Shown here: positions 30,426 through 43,738 of the stretch, piece after piece
How positions within the stretch are numbered: position 1 is the stretch's first letter
Layout: every line of letters starts with the position of its first letter
Origin: Ustilago trichophora
Taxonomy: Eukaryota; Basidiomycota; Ustilaginomycetes; Ustilaginales; Ustilaginaceae
Length of the DNA stretch: 64,000 bases
Direction of reading: 5' to 3'
NCBI GenBank assembly: GCA_900323505.1
Contig: OOIN01000034.1
Coordinates: forward strand, 434,001-498,000
Program-made: the position numbers and the translations under genes
The notes under the pieces: model-generated
Told to the model about the DNA's origin: nothing
Seen by the model: the letters and a program-made list of their open reading frames with translations, nothing else
The model's database searches: none

Positions 30426-33400
30426 GTCGGCGCGCTGCGATGGTGGGGTATATGGTGCAAGTTGCTCGTCTGAATGGGTAGGTGATCGTTTCGGAGCAAA
30501 TGCACTTGCCGCTGTTCGAGAGCCTGGAGATGCTCCTTGTGCGCGTAATGCTTCTAGTCGTCCAGGAAGCGTGATGAGCCGTTATGAGGTGGATGAGGGC
30601 GTACTGATCTATTGAGTCACGTCAAGGTCGAGCTTGGAGATGGTATGGATGTGGAAGATAGAGCGAAGAATCCAGATCTCAGTGTCAACTGGTCCCACTT
30701 GCTCTCCGCGATGGCTCAGTACTGCGTGCGGTGCGACTTGGAAAACACAAACGCGCGTTGCTGTGTGTGCCTTTCGTGTAAAGTGAGAAATGTCGCGTTC
30801 CAGCAGAGTGTTGTTCAACTTTTTCTACCTCGTTCACAGAATTTAAGGCAGCAGAGCCCAGTCTTTGGTTCAGGCAGCTCAAAACCAACACTCTCGCCGC
30901 GCTCGCGCGTACAGTACAGTACAGTGCTTAATTTGCGCAACAGAGCATTCGCGACGCGACTTTCGCCCGATCCTGATGTGTTAGATCCATTCGATTTTTG
31001 GTATGGTGTCAGATCCTTCATAGGTGACATCTCGAAATGCATCGACCTTTGTCGACTCTCGCTCCTACTCATTCAGCATCCACCAAGCAGACGGCCACAA
31101 AGAGCTACAGTCCTTGCTGGATACTGAATAGCCCTCGTTTATCGAAGAGGCCTTGTGTACCTGCTCTTCCGTCGGCATGGACCAGCATTCTCGTGTACCT
31201 GCCGAAGAAACTGACCATCGCAGTCCAAAGGCTCCCTTGGATCTCTGGCGACAAAATCAGGTTCTTCTCCCTCACAAACAACCGCCAACCACTAGGCTTC
31301 TTCCTTTGTCATCAGCATGAATTAGTTTGAAGTACAGGCGAACACGACTCAAGAGCCGCATCTGAACTGTATAGCTTCTCTTTGGTCGAATTCACTAGTA
31401 CCATGTTAGCGTCGCTCATCACCATCCAGAATCTTGCTAAAAGGCCAGCCCGACGGAACACAAGCATCCAGCACATATGGAAAACATACAAAAATATCAG
31501 AAAGCTTCAAGCTTCAAGCTCGTACGACCCATTGCTTGCGTCAAGGTACTGTGCACCAAGTCGACCGGGTTCTCACAAATTCAAGGGGCAGCGTCGTCAC
31601 AAATCGGGACAACAACGTCCTTGTCTTCGCTGTCAGAGCCAGCATCAGACTCAGTCACCTCGTTCATCGAGATGCATGCCGCCTCTTTGGCAAGAGGAAT
31701 CAATGCTGAACCATCTGTTGTAACCAACGACCACCAAAGCCTACGCAGCCGGATTTAACAGGCTTGGTCTCAGACGGCGACTCGCGGTGTGTACCACAAG
31801 AGGCATGAATCAGGGAGCCGCGAAGGGGCGCGGAGTGCCCTCCCCCTTAGACAGAACAAAAGGGGATCCCTGCCTCATCTTGACGTCTCTCATCCTCTTT
31901 GCGGCTCCCTCGCCGCCACGATTCAGGCTTTCGTCTCCAGCTAGTCAAGCTCGGACCACCAAGTCAACGCATACATCACCACCCAAACACACCACTCAGA
32001 AAGCAAATGACGAGCGCAACACAAGGTATAGGACAGATATTCCGGAGATTACGCCGAGCGACATCATGTTCAGCATGTCTGTAGATCGGACGACCTTCCA
32101 CATGCGGAAGAATCAATTTTCTATGCAAGGAAGGGTCAGGTATCCAGGGTGCAAGAGACATACCCGGTTGGATGTCATGCCAATACCCATCCTTTTCTTT
32201 TATCCGACCAGATTCCCAGAATCAATATGTATGTCCTCGTGAGAATCAAGAATCTAGTAGAGCAGAAACCTACTTGACGTACAGTATGCAATCAACGAGG
32301 CGAGGCAAGAAGATCTGTTTGCGGATGGATTGGTTTCTGTCTTCATCGGAGCCACGACCGTGGCCGGTGCAGAAAGTGCCAATGAAGTCTTGAACAAGGT
32401 TGACCTGCCTCTACATGGCTTTATTTTCCTTGCAGAGATCGATGCTAAGTTTTAGTTTGTGCGAGTATTGAGGATCAGATTGTGTGTTGATGCTGCCGAG
32501 GCGTTTTTCCCGTCGCAGAGCACTTTACATCGAAGGAGTAGTTCGATCTCTCGCGAACCAAGGTCGACACTTTAGGAATCAGATGAGTCGCTCGCCCTAT
32601 AGCTATCACACTGTGTCGATGTGCCACTGGCAGCCTTGAGGCGGTAACGACAGCTGGAAGGCCCATTTTGTCATAAAGTGAAGCAAATGGATTTTTTCGA
32701 AAAAGGGTTAGTACAGCACGAACAATTGTGTCATGCCGTCGGTGTCGACTGCGGATGCCCTATACCCGAGCTAGTGTTGAGATCGGAGCCATTCCACCGA
32801 AGACGCCAGGAAAGTACGAAGAGAGGAAGTTCTCATTCATCCTGCTGCCTACATTGCTGGTAGCAGCGACAGCAGGACGTGTGGAAAGTGCTGCATAGCT
32901 GAAGCATGCCGAGCGGAGCCCTTCTTGTAAATTCTTGCTGTCTGGGTTAGGATATCGTGCAGTGCAGCGCAATCCGCACACCGACGTGTCCAAATTCATG
33001 CGTGACACAGAACTGGCAACCTGTCAAAATACTATACCGATTGGCCCGGCACCTCTACTCTTACTCTCTAAGATCACCTTCCATGAAGGTTGAAGAACGA
33101 GCAGTCAACTTGCAGCATTATCTCTTCTTGTCACCTCGCAGATGCTTTACAATTGCTCCCCCGTCGGAAGGCAAAGCTCAACGGTTAAGCGGTTCGTAAA
33201 CAGGATGTGTGATACAAACAGCAACATGAAGTAGAGGAAATTTTCAGAGGATCAACCCGAAAGCCGTCACATAGGGCTCGACCGACGTGCTTTTTGCTAC
33301 TGTCCTGTCTCACACGCAAAGCATTCTCATATCCATCCGGTAGCAAGTACGACCCAGGGTTTTGCTCACCCATCTGATGAAGACATCAAGCTGGATACAT

Positions 33401-33578
33401 TACGTGCACCCGCAAAGACATAATCCTCTGGAAGCACTTGTACCGATGCGGGATCTACAGAGCACAAATTGAGATCGACCAAACACAGATATTCCGGAGA
33501 TCCTGTTTATGCAGGATAAATTGCTCCTTGATGGCTTGCTGATGATCTCAGTCTCATTAATTACGATCTACCAAACAA

Positions 33579-33617
33579 TGATTGATTGATTGATTGATTG
33601 GTTGGTTGGTTGATTGA
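33579..33617. repeat. Tetranucleotide microsatellite (TGAT)n then (TGGT)n
   Basis: Tandem GATT units change to GGTT units and return to GATT, about 39 bases in all. Confidence 0.9.
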
Positions 33618-34704
33618 GGGTGCGACGCAGGGTGATGTCAAGAGTTCTTCAATCTTCAATGATGGACGATTCAGAAGGATCTGTAGGGTCCTTTGGGAAG
33701 GGAGGCCAAGGTGTAAGGCGACTTATTGATCACGCTGCCTCGCAAACGCATATGCGCACGCACGGAAATACTGGAAGGGCGTCTGGCCCGCCTCGGTCAG
33801 GTCCCATCCACACATGGTTTGTTCCGCCGCCAGTTGACGCATTGAGCTATTGTCATCCACTACAAGACACAGTATACTGTCGATGCTTTCCTGATCCCTC
33901 GCTTCTGTCATGCTGTAGCTTCCTGACGAGACACGTAGACTCGAAACGAAATGAGGTCGCTATCTCGGGTTTGCACCGGGATAACGTGGTGTCTATTCCG
34001 GGTAACGCGATTAACGACAGGTGGTAGGTTTGGTCGGACCCTGAATCTACCTCTTCTTGTGGGGCTTTCGATATACTGTATGTGCCGCTTTGCGTCGTAC
34101 AGACCTTCACTGCTGAATTGTCGCAAACTTCCACCTCGAACTAAGCAGAAGCTCTGGTGTACGAATCTGCAACGCAGATAGAGGAGGTTGCACGTCAGAA
34201 CCTAGCATTGGCAACTGTTTGCTCATCAGTGGATCGCGAGCTCAGTACTTGTCAGGAAAGCTTTTCGGCAGGAACAGAAAAAAAAATTGATGGCTCTAAC
34301 TATCTTGCATCACGGTGGTAATGGCGTTTCCATGTGTTCATCACTGGCACATTGTCTTCTCCGCAGCGGTGCAGGTGAAAATGCGACAGTAAACAATACA
34401 GTAGTACCTGCTAGGTCATCACAAACAAAACAGAAGCAGCAGAAGCAGCAGCCAATGAAGAGTTTGCCAGTTTTTTGCCTTTGAGCATGTCCGACGATCG
34501 AGATAGACATTTCCATTCTCCGCTCTACCAGAACCATGCCTATGGACACGTTCATACGCCACTTGGATTTCGCAACAATTCCTTCGGAATTGAGAAAAAA
34601 TCCACACTTTTCTTCTGTGACGCGAACCCTGACAGCTCGGTTGTGACCGATGCACGCGAGCCGGATGCTAAATCCTACGCCTCTTTGTGGTCCTTCAGAC
34701 ATCG

Positions 34705-34732
<28 letters not shown>
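34705..34732. repeat. Uninterrupted A28 tract
   Basis: Twenty-eight consecutive A residues on the plus strand. A similar A26 tract lies at 36469-36494. They may be retroposition scars or simple mononucleotide repeats; no attached element was recognised. Confidence 0.95.
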
Positions 34733-34735
<3 letters not shown>

Positions 34736-37700
34736 GATGAGCACACGCCTCGAAAGAATTTCCACATATCGGACGTTGAGCCCAAGCCACTGTATGTATG
34801 TCAGTGGCTGTTGCAGATCTTGCATTGGACATCTGCGATCTGGCATTCGGCAACACACTACCGTGCTGCACTCTGCACAAGCTGCACTACAACGAACCAA
34901 TTTATCTACAGAACACTCTCTGCTTTTAGACATCCAAACATCACAGGGAAGTGCACTGACGAGTGAGGCGTGATGTGTGACGCGTGAACCTGGGGTGCTG
35001 CGCGCCGGTGTCGATGTCATGCACTTTAAGAAATCACAAGACACAGGGGTAAAAGAGAGACATTCCTGCAGCGGTATGCAGCGGTCAAGCGGGTGATTTT
35101 TTTTTCTATTCTTTTCTTCAATTTTTGATAAGTGCTTTCAGTGGACAAGACGCAATGCAACAACATACTTTTACGGGTCGGAAAGTTCCCCCGTATCCGG
35201 TTCAGGAACCAAGTCATTTTAGGAGCGAATCACGATGATGTTCGGGCATCAACTGGGTTCTTGGACAGGTCTTCGTCACAAGATCTGGTGCACGCTCTTT
35301 GGGTCATGCAAGTTTGAGCTTCCTCTCAGCATGGTTACTGAACTAGCGTGAATGAGGTGATGTCGTGGACAGAAAAACAGGCCAGAAGAGAAATGCGAAG
35401 GTGTCGCCAGGAGAGAAGATGGCACAGTTGCGAGAGAACGTCTTGTTCACAGCCCTACAGGGCGAAGTAAAATTGAGCAGGAAGAATAAATGCGAGAAAA
35501 ATCGACAAATCCGAAAAAACTTGTCAGTGGAGAAGTATGGCAGGTTATGCGGAGCAATCGTTGGAGACTTTCGTCTCCCCGATCTGGGGTACTGAGGCCA
35601 GCTTATGCCGAACCTAACATTCAAGACTCGCTGAGCTCCAGCTCTTCGTTTGGCGACAAAGCCACACGAAAGCCACCATCTTGTTGCCACTTTCAGGCAT
35701 CCGAAGCTGTTCACCACGAATCTGATTCATCTGTAGCTTTAGCAGAAGCTCAGTGCTTTCATGACGAAAATTTTCTCGGTTGCGAAGGACGATGGGAATC
35801 CAAACATGCTTCAATGCGGAAAAGGGAAGCATCTTGCATGTACAGGACAGTGCCGACTCGTAAGAATTGTTTCTCGCTTGCAGATTCGCTAGCCGCCCTT
35901 AGATTGCTCGTGACCCAGTCACGTCGCTCTTTTTATCCGATCTTTGCGCAAATGGTGAAACCCAAAGTAGCGGAACGCATGAAGCAGCAATTTCACTGCG
36001 TGTTTGAGAGCCGGTCGGAAAGATAAGATTTTCCGAGACAGCTGCAGCGATCGATGACCCTTCAAGCTACCGAGCCATATTTCCAGCGCTTGCTCGAAGC
36101 GGAAAACAGTTACGGAAACAAGATGCTGGAGAGCAGTAGACGTCATCAGCTTCAGATTCGGAAAAGGCTGCGACCAAGGCTGCGACCGAGTGATCGAAAA
36201 GCCACCGGAAATTTTATCCAGACGTCTTTCCGAATAAAGTCGACAGGGTCTACATGTAACGAGGCTGTGGGCCATAGCGGAACTATGGGCTAGCCGAAAG
36301 TGGTCGCTCTGATATTGTGTCAAGAAGAGAGAGAATGGAGGTGGAGGCGATCTTGTGGCTTGCACGATGGGTCGCGGAATATGGATTTGCTTTCATGCTG
36401 TCATGCTGGACGATAGAGCTCGCAAAGCAACATAAGAGCGGAAAAAAACAAGGCGGCGGTGCGCGAGCAAAAAAAAAAAAAAAAAAAAAAAAAAGGAGCT
36501 GGTCCTCGGGATTCGGCATTTCCATCTGTCAAGCTTGACTGGTGGTGATTATGGTTAAAAGCATGGATACTTGCCGGAAGGAGTATAGCGCTATCCCGAA
36601 TGCACAGGCGGGAAGCTGAGGTGATAGGATCAGAATTTTAAAGTTGCAGACAAGTTGTATACGCAGTGCACGAGGTCGTGAACAGCTGCATCAGGGTAAG
36701 CAGACGCGATCGATCGACAGCGCACACTTGTCCAGTAGCTATCCTCGCCCTTGATTTCAGCCAATTTGTTGAGTACCAAGCCAACAGATTTTTGTGTTTG
36801 CATGAATGGCTGTCCACCTGACAGTGTCAGACTGCCTGGTCGCCTGACAATGCCATCACACAAACAATCAGCACCTTGGGATCGTTGTTCCCATTGTGTC
36901 ATCTGTCCGCCGTTCTGATCGGCAATATTTTGATTCATCGGAAAAGCCTCTCTTTCGGAGTACAGTCTCGCAAAGTTTGATAAGGTCTACACCTGATATC
37001 TGATGCAAATCGTTCGTATTGGATGCCCGCACTGAGTCGTTAGTTTTGAACGTGGATGTTCAGCGGAAAAAGCATGTTGCTTCGCATTCGGATGTCGAGC
37101 AGCAATTTGCTAAGCATCGGATCCGATCTCACGGGAAGAAGCTTAACCTTCTGGGTCAAATATACCGTCTTGGCTTTTAGCAAAGCAGAAACACAGGACA
37201 TGCCAAGAGCTGAAAAGTCTGTTGACATGCTCGGACCCGAAACACTACCCTGTCCCGAAGCAGAGACCGTTGTTTGGGGGGTTCAAAAAGACACGGGTGC
37301 AGAGGTACTGACAAGGATCTCCCACAGAGTCTGATTGGCATTTGCAGGTCTTCGCAGGATGACTGCTTCCGTTCCGACAGAGAAATATAGGAACCCGGTC
37401 TGCTTGACCTGGACCGAGGAGGTCTAGACCAAGGAAGAGCGTTATCAAAGGGGACTCAAAGGCGATCAAAGACAAGGTGACCGACACGTGAACATGTAGG
37501 TATCACGGCAAACACGAGTTGCCTAGCGAGGCGGTGGTCGAGCTCACCGAATCACCGGGACAACAAATGAAAGGACAGGTCTAGATCGTCATTTCCTTTC
37601 TTTTTTGCGCGAGTGTATGCAGCTAAGCGAGATGCACTCTCATTGGGTAACAATCGAGGTAGTATCTGATGGGAGCGGGCACGTGAAGGCAGCAAATTGC

Positions 37701-40700
37701 AACGCAGAAGCCGAATAGTCCAGGCCTCCAGTCTTCCTCGCCAAGCACATCGGAGCGGAGAGATAGAGGAGCTCCAACTACAGCAGCTGGAAAACTGCGG
37801 CCGGATGGAGAACTGAATATATGACGGGACATGAAATGGACTTGACACGGTGATCTTGCTGTCGTTGGGGTGGAAGTTGATGTTTGGTGCATTCTAGAGC
37901 AATCTCTCTAGAGTGGTTGGTTGGAGGACGTGCCAAAACAAAGCGGACTACGAATCTGAGAGTGGATGCAGTTTTGGACATGTCGCTTTTCTGCAGACCC
38001 AATACAACGGAGCCATCTAGGCATGGAACTCAATTACAAAATTCAGAAGCGTGGGGTTACAACTTATTGAAATTGACCTTGCGGAGAAAATCTCGATGCT
38101 GCATGAAGATCATTTTCCTTTGTTTTTCAGAAATGATTTTCTAAAGAACAACAAGGATGTTGCAGCACGTGCGTGGGTACACGCCAATGCTTCTACCAGA
38201 TTCCGCGGATAAAATTTTCACTCCCTCCACTATTTTTCCCTAAACTGAAATGTATTTAAACAGCCTTTCCGGCCGGCATAAAATCCCCCAGAAATTCACT
38301 CTTTCCAACTTTCCTCACGCGCACGTCAAGGAGCGCTTCAAAGGATCTGCAGAGTACAGTACTCGATTTTGTTCGGAATATTTTCAGAGTCCGATTGACG
38401 TGGAGAAAGCTGAGCTCTGCGAAAACTGACCGAATTTTCTTGCTCGCTGCGCAATTTGACAGTCCGACTAAAATGGCTGTCGAGTAACATCTTCCGCATC
38501 GGGAAGTTGTATAGAGTTGCCAATTGGCACAGTACAGTATAGTACTACACATCGCTTCCGTCACAGGAAAGTTTCGCCTATGCCAATTTACGCTCTCTGC
38601 ATCTCCCACACGCTCGCCGACACGCACACACACGCTGATCGTGGTGGCCACTCTGCTGTTCTTCTCACGATCCATACCGATTGGAGCTCAGTCTCACCTG
38701 GCGAAATCACTGCCGTCTGAAGAAGATGCCCGTCACTGACTGATTGACCGACTGACGGCGCGGAGAACTGAGAATGGAAGTGAGAGGTACGGCGAACGAC
38801 TCGTCCCTGAATATCTTGCACGCCCCTAGCCCTTGCCGGTTTTGCATCGGTCAAGCTGAGAAGATATGGTGCAATCTCGATGCTCGCAACGAGCAGAGTT
38901 GCTCTTCATTGAACTGGAGATGCTAGAGAGTGAGTGTAGTATATGTGAGCTCAGAGTTCGGCAAAGTCGGGGTCTGTTCAAGCAGCAAAAAGTCTCAAAG
39001 CGGCGCCGGGCCGCTCAAAAGTAAGTGTACAGCGATGTTTGTAGGAACAATGATGACTGTCAGTCACTATGACATCTTTGGCAGCTCGGGCAGGCCTGCA
39101 TGGCAATGTCTTGGATTGACATGCCCCTCCTCCGACCACCCTACACGCATCAGTAGCCATCCCGTCCCTGCAATTTGCGCTGATTTTTTAGGCCTTGTCA
39201 TCCCAGCTCGGCATGTTTCTCTCTTGCAGCAAGCAAACCCTGCTTGCTGCAAGCCCGTTCTCGCTGTACATCGTGGCCTTCCTCTCCGGGGTGGTCCTTG
39301 AGAATGCATCCCTCTTCCCTATTGTCACAATTCCTCCGCGGACCCTCAACTTTGGTGACAGTTGACAATTTTATCCTGAATGCCAGCCACTCGAATCAGT
39401 TTCTGCATGTGTCATGAAGGAACGAGTCTTTCCGTACACTACATCATTTGTGGCGTTGACACATATGCAGCAAGCATGAAAGAAAAACAAAAGAAAACAG
39501 TCCATCCAATATCTTTCACGATCATCAGCTTAATTGAGCCTACATATCCGGTCTGGTTAGCAGAAATTTGGCCAATGACATTGCATCTGCGTGTGCAATA
39601 CTCTGGTGATCATTGTTGTGGTGATTGTCACAATAGGAGACGACACTTCGCCCATGTGTCTCGGTTGCGAAGAGTATGACCGACTCTTCCCCGGTCGTAG
39701 CTTGATTTTCTGGAGACCGACGGGTCGAGGGGCTGGGCCTCGCAGTCCTCTTTTTTTTCACAAGAGTGTTTGTACGAAGTCGGAGTTGGGAGTTTTGCGA
39801 GGATGAGAATGGGTTAGAGCACTGAAATGAGTCTGGATGAGAAGATCAGCGGGATCATCAGGATCAGCACCGATAGACGTGCGCATCGATTGCTCATGAT
39901 GCTGCGATTGTCTGACAAGGCTTGCTGGGGGATGCTTTTCGCTTTTCGGGGGATGAAAACAAGAAACTTGAAAAAGAAAAAGGGCTGGCCGGGGGCCTTT
40001 ATTTCATTTTATTTTTATTTGTTTGGCGCTGTTTGACTGTCCGCTTGAGGCTTCTCACGCCGGTCACTCGCCTGCACTCTTCCAGATGCCGAGTTCCCAA
40101 GCCGTCCTGTCGACGAATTTGGCATGTGCTGTCCATTAATGCTGCACTACGTACAAACATGTGTCCTGCAGCATGAACCTGTCAGAGCCCTATCCACATC
40201 CAGATCAACGTAACCTGGGGGGGAGGATAGTGGTATTGGCCTTACCCTCACCGATGCCCCTGACTTTCCTTTGCGTTTCCTGGTGGTAACGGTGTGATAG
40301 ACCTCCGACACGGTCTGTGACAGAAAACATAACGGCGTCTCGTCTCGACACAATGCCGCCCAGCTAAACCCAGCAAAGACGTGCTGACTAGGCTCTCCGA
40401 TGTCACAATGTCACACAAACCACACCCATCTGGGGCAGAGCGAGGCGATTGCTGCGATTATAGCGGAGCTGCATACCGTCTCGTGGAGGCCATCGCCTGT
40501 CCAAAATGATAGACCGAACAGAGTCGCCGAGCGCCGTTCGCTGTTTTTTCTTTCTTTCTTATTTTTCTTCTGCCTTCGTGCGTGGATTTGTTAGGACGTG
40601 CAATACGCTTCCCTGCTTCTCCTGCTAGGAGCCCTTCCGTGTTCCTGACAGTTCACCTAGGACAAGCTAAGGCAGGCGGCGCCTGTTCCTGCTTCTGACA

Positions 40701-40904
40701 CCACTTAGCCGAGCCTGCGTGTAGTGTCTCGCATAGTAACCTTATCGGAATCCATAAAAGGGACACCATCCTTTTCGCATGGTCTTCGGAATGGCTCAAT
40801 CCGGAATCCCCCCAACCCTCTGCATCGAGAAGCAACTTCCAGCATCCAGCAGCTTTGAGCTTTAGCACAACAGACTCTCGACATCATCTTTCCTCTTGAC
40901 AATC

Positions 40905-43369
40905 ATGTCCCACATCTCCAATCTCTCTGCACCATTGCCCAGCATCACTCGCACCAGCGAAGACGACGTCTACTTTACATCACAAGCTTCATCCAGCAAG
41001 CAATCACTCACCGTTCCCGAAAGCTTCCTTCGACCATCTGGTTCGCGATCCAACAGTATCCACCCCAAGCAGAGCGCCGCTAACAGCTTGCCAGGCTCGC
41101 CTGTTGCATCATCGTTCCCCCAGCGACCTGCCTTCCGCCGCGCCCTTACCAGCTCAGCAGCCACCAGCGTCAGCACAGCAGAGTCGACGAGGTTCGACGA
41201 CCTTCACTACGCCCAGACCCACTTTTCTAGGAGCACATTGCTCGTCTACCCTGACTCTGAGACAACCGTTCAGGCGTGTGCAGGATCAGAGCCAGAGGAA
41301 GATATTCGTGAATTGTTGCTTGCTTCGTCCGACGAAGAGTCGAGCGCGCCGCCTTCCACACCTGGATTCGACAGTGCAAGGATCCCCCCTCGTGGATCAT
41401 CCGCTTCCATTGTCCGTAATAAGCAGTCTATGGAGTCGGAGAAGTCGACTCTTTCGCTTCCTGAACCTATCACACTTCTGGCACCACCTGTAACGCAAAA
41501 TTCTCAACTGAGACGTAACGGGTTAGTAAGCATCCCATTTCACCCACTATATATTTCTTGACAACATTTAGCTGACACTTTGTTCTTGAATATGATCATG
41601 TTGTGGCTGGATAGAAAATGTCTCAGTCAAGTACAGAGCTGGCTTGCCAAGCTCCCCGCGCGAGCATGAGCAGTCATCACGATGCCGGATCTATCCGGAC
41701 CAATGCTTCCTCCACTGGTTCTTTCAAGCGCAGGTCTAGGATCTTGATGAAGATCATCCCTTTTTCTAGGGAGTCTAGCAGTGCGCCATCTCCTCTTCCT
41801 GAACATGGTCAGAAGTTTGGCACCTTTCCTCGAATTCGAGGCAAGGTACGCAATGATGAGCCTATAGAGACACTAGCAGCGCGCTTTTCCGATCTCAACA
41901 CAGATTCGCTTTCGCCTCCTCTCTCTGCTTCATCGGTCAAGTCGACCTTTTCATCGATCAACGGTGGCATGGCTTCATCTTCGCCAGCCACTTCGCCCGA
42001 ATTGGGACATCCTGATTTACCCGGGGGCCGCAGATCCGGCAGTCACGGTCGACGTGAAGGTTGCCGACTCAAAGGCACATCCTCTCGCGAATCGGTCCGC
42101 ACCCTCTTCTCCTCCTCATCCAGTCAAAGTCTCAACGCAAAGGCGCTGGAGGAGTCCGAATGGGAAAAAACCCTCGAAAACGCAGCATCACGCGCATCCT
42201 GGCATAGCAGTATCAACCATCGTCCTCGTCAACACACCCTCAGCAATGCAAGCAGCAGCAAAAGCTCTAGTCACAGGCGAAACGTGTCGAACCAGTCGAC
42301 TTGGCCAAGAGCCATTTCGAACCCAGTTCACCAACGCGACAGTCTTCTGCTCGAGCATGTGTTTGTCGATGCCAGCAATGATGGATCGGCAAGCCAGTAT
42401 GCTGCGTCTAGTTACACTGGGTATCCAGTTGGAGACGATGGGAGTTGGAGTGCGGTAGGTAGCAGACAGCATTCGCTTGCGGGGAGCAACAACAGCGCTC
42501 AACCGAGGTCGAGGTACATTGCGCCGATGGACAATGCAGGTCAAAGAAGATTTGGAACGCTACCTCGGGTCAAGGCTAGACGACCTTCTACAACGGGTAT
42601 TTCTTTCCGTGGCGAGCCTGCGCAGTTTGAGCTCAAACCGTCCACCTTGACGGCTACACCTTCTCGTCCAGCTGCTTTGGGAACAGCTTCACTTGGTCGT
42701 GCTACATCCCTACGCAGACGTGCACACCCAGAAGTAGCGTCCATCTGGCATATGGGTAGACGTCGATCTTCCGGCATAGGTTTATCCAGCAACAACGGAT
42801 CCTTCTCTGCCGGTGGAACAGCTCGCATGATGCCCACCATCCCTCAAGGTCACTCTCGCGAGACCTCGCTTGCTGATTCTGTCATCGATGATGAGACTTC
42901 TTCTTGGGCTGGAATCGATCCTTACACTCAAGACCCTGCCGAGCCCTACCCGCGTGGCTACTCCCTTGGCGGCGTTGGTGCTCGTCAGGACAGTCTAGCT
43001 TCCGATGGCAGCGGAGACTTTATCCCTCTGCGAGTCTTTTACAGTCGACGCGAGTCACAAGACGACCTAGCTCTACTCAATTTCCCTCGTCGCTCCTCGA
43101 ACAACTCTTCCACCACATGCACAAATACCACCAACGACCCACCAGGTATTAGACCAGTATTCAATCTTCATCCCTTCCAAAAACGCCCTCAAATAGCTAG
43201 AGGTTTTTCCAGTCAAGAACCATTTCGAAGCCATGCAGACGTTCCTGAGCCCGTCACATCCGAAGCTGAAGACCAAGACTTTTCAAAAGACGGTGAAGGT
43301 TGGTGCAGACGACGTAGCTCCTTCACAAACGCTCTCACCCCATCCTCAGGTGTAACGTGCCAAGGTTAG
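40905..43369 (+). CDS. Serine-rich orphan protein, 791 residues
   Basis: Two exons, 40905-41525 and 41615-43369, intron 89 bases (GTAAGC..GATAG), phase 0. The start is the ATG at 40905; the frame opens nine bases earlier at a TTG. The protein is Ser, Arg and Thr rich and probably disordered, with no membrane segment or catalytic motif. Two related short motifs stand out: FGTFPRIRGKVRND early in exon 2 and FGTLPRVKARRPST about 250 residues later, both FGT[FL]PR[IV] followed by basic residues, suggesting a short linear binding element used twice. RRSRILMKIIPF just before the first is another basic-hydrophobic patch. Function unknown; such proteins in smuts are often cell-cycle or polarity adaptors, but nothing here shows that. 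Confidence 0.8.
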
Positions 43370-43738
43370 GCTCACAAACAATACTCAAAAGAACGCTCTT
43401 GTTCATCTTTCTTTTTTTTTTTTTTTTTTTTCCCCTTTTCCTGGCATCTTTCTCTCGCTTTTGTCATCTAGTTTGTATTTGTACCTTTCTTTATTTTGCG
43501 TCATATCAGCTCTATTTGCGATTCTCTTTCATCTAAAATCAGAGTGTGATTGTCAAGCCTGTGGGTCGCTAGATTCGCCTCGGATCCCTGACCCTGTTTG
43601 CTAGGTCACAAAAATCGGTCTCCCGAACAGACACTGCCCACATCCTCGCCAGAGCAACAAACCACTTCCTACTGTACACTCCATGGAAATCAAACGAATG
43701 GTGGAATTACTAAAATACATGCAACTCTTGCCATTTCC
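43370..43738. other. 3' region between convergent genes, with T20 tract
   Basis: Shared 3' side of the orphan gene and the UPF0357 gene. A run of 20 T residues is at 43412-43431 and TACTGTACA at 43670-43678. Confidence 0.6.

Larger units (their letters stand above)
30426..40904. other. 10.5-kb region without a supportable gene
   Basis: The part next to 30425 is the POL1 promoter. Beyond that, frames are short (the longest about 170 codons, mostly from non-ATG starts) and none shows a domain, signal peptide plus cysteine pattern, or conserved motif. I saw no long terminal repeat, transposase motif or rRNA/tRNA hallmark. Contents: TACAGTACAGTACAGTG at 30910-30926, a TGAT/TGGT microsatellite at 33579-33617, A tracts at 34705-34732 and 36469-36494, GAGTACAGTACTC at 38352-38364 and GTACAGTATAGTAC at 38532-38545. 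The last few hundred bases are the leader of the next gene. Base composition looks more AT-rich than the genes but not extreme. Confidence 0.6.

Noticed and set aside
31787..32242. Possible small secreted effector gene in the gene-free region
   Set aside because: The frame starts at GTG, the hydrophobic part is not at the N-terminus, and there is no cysteine pattern.
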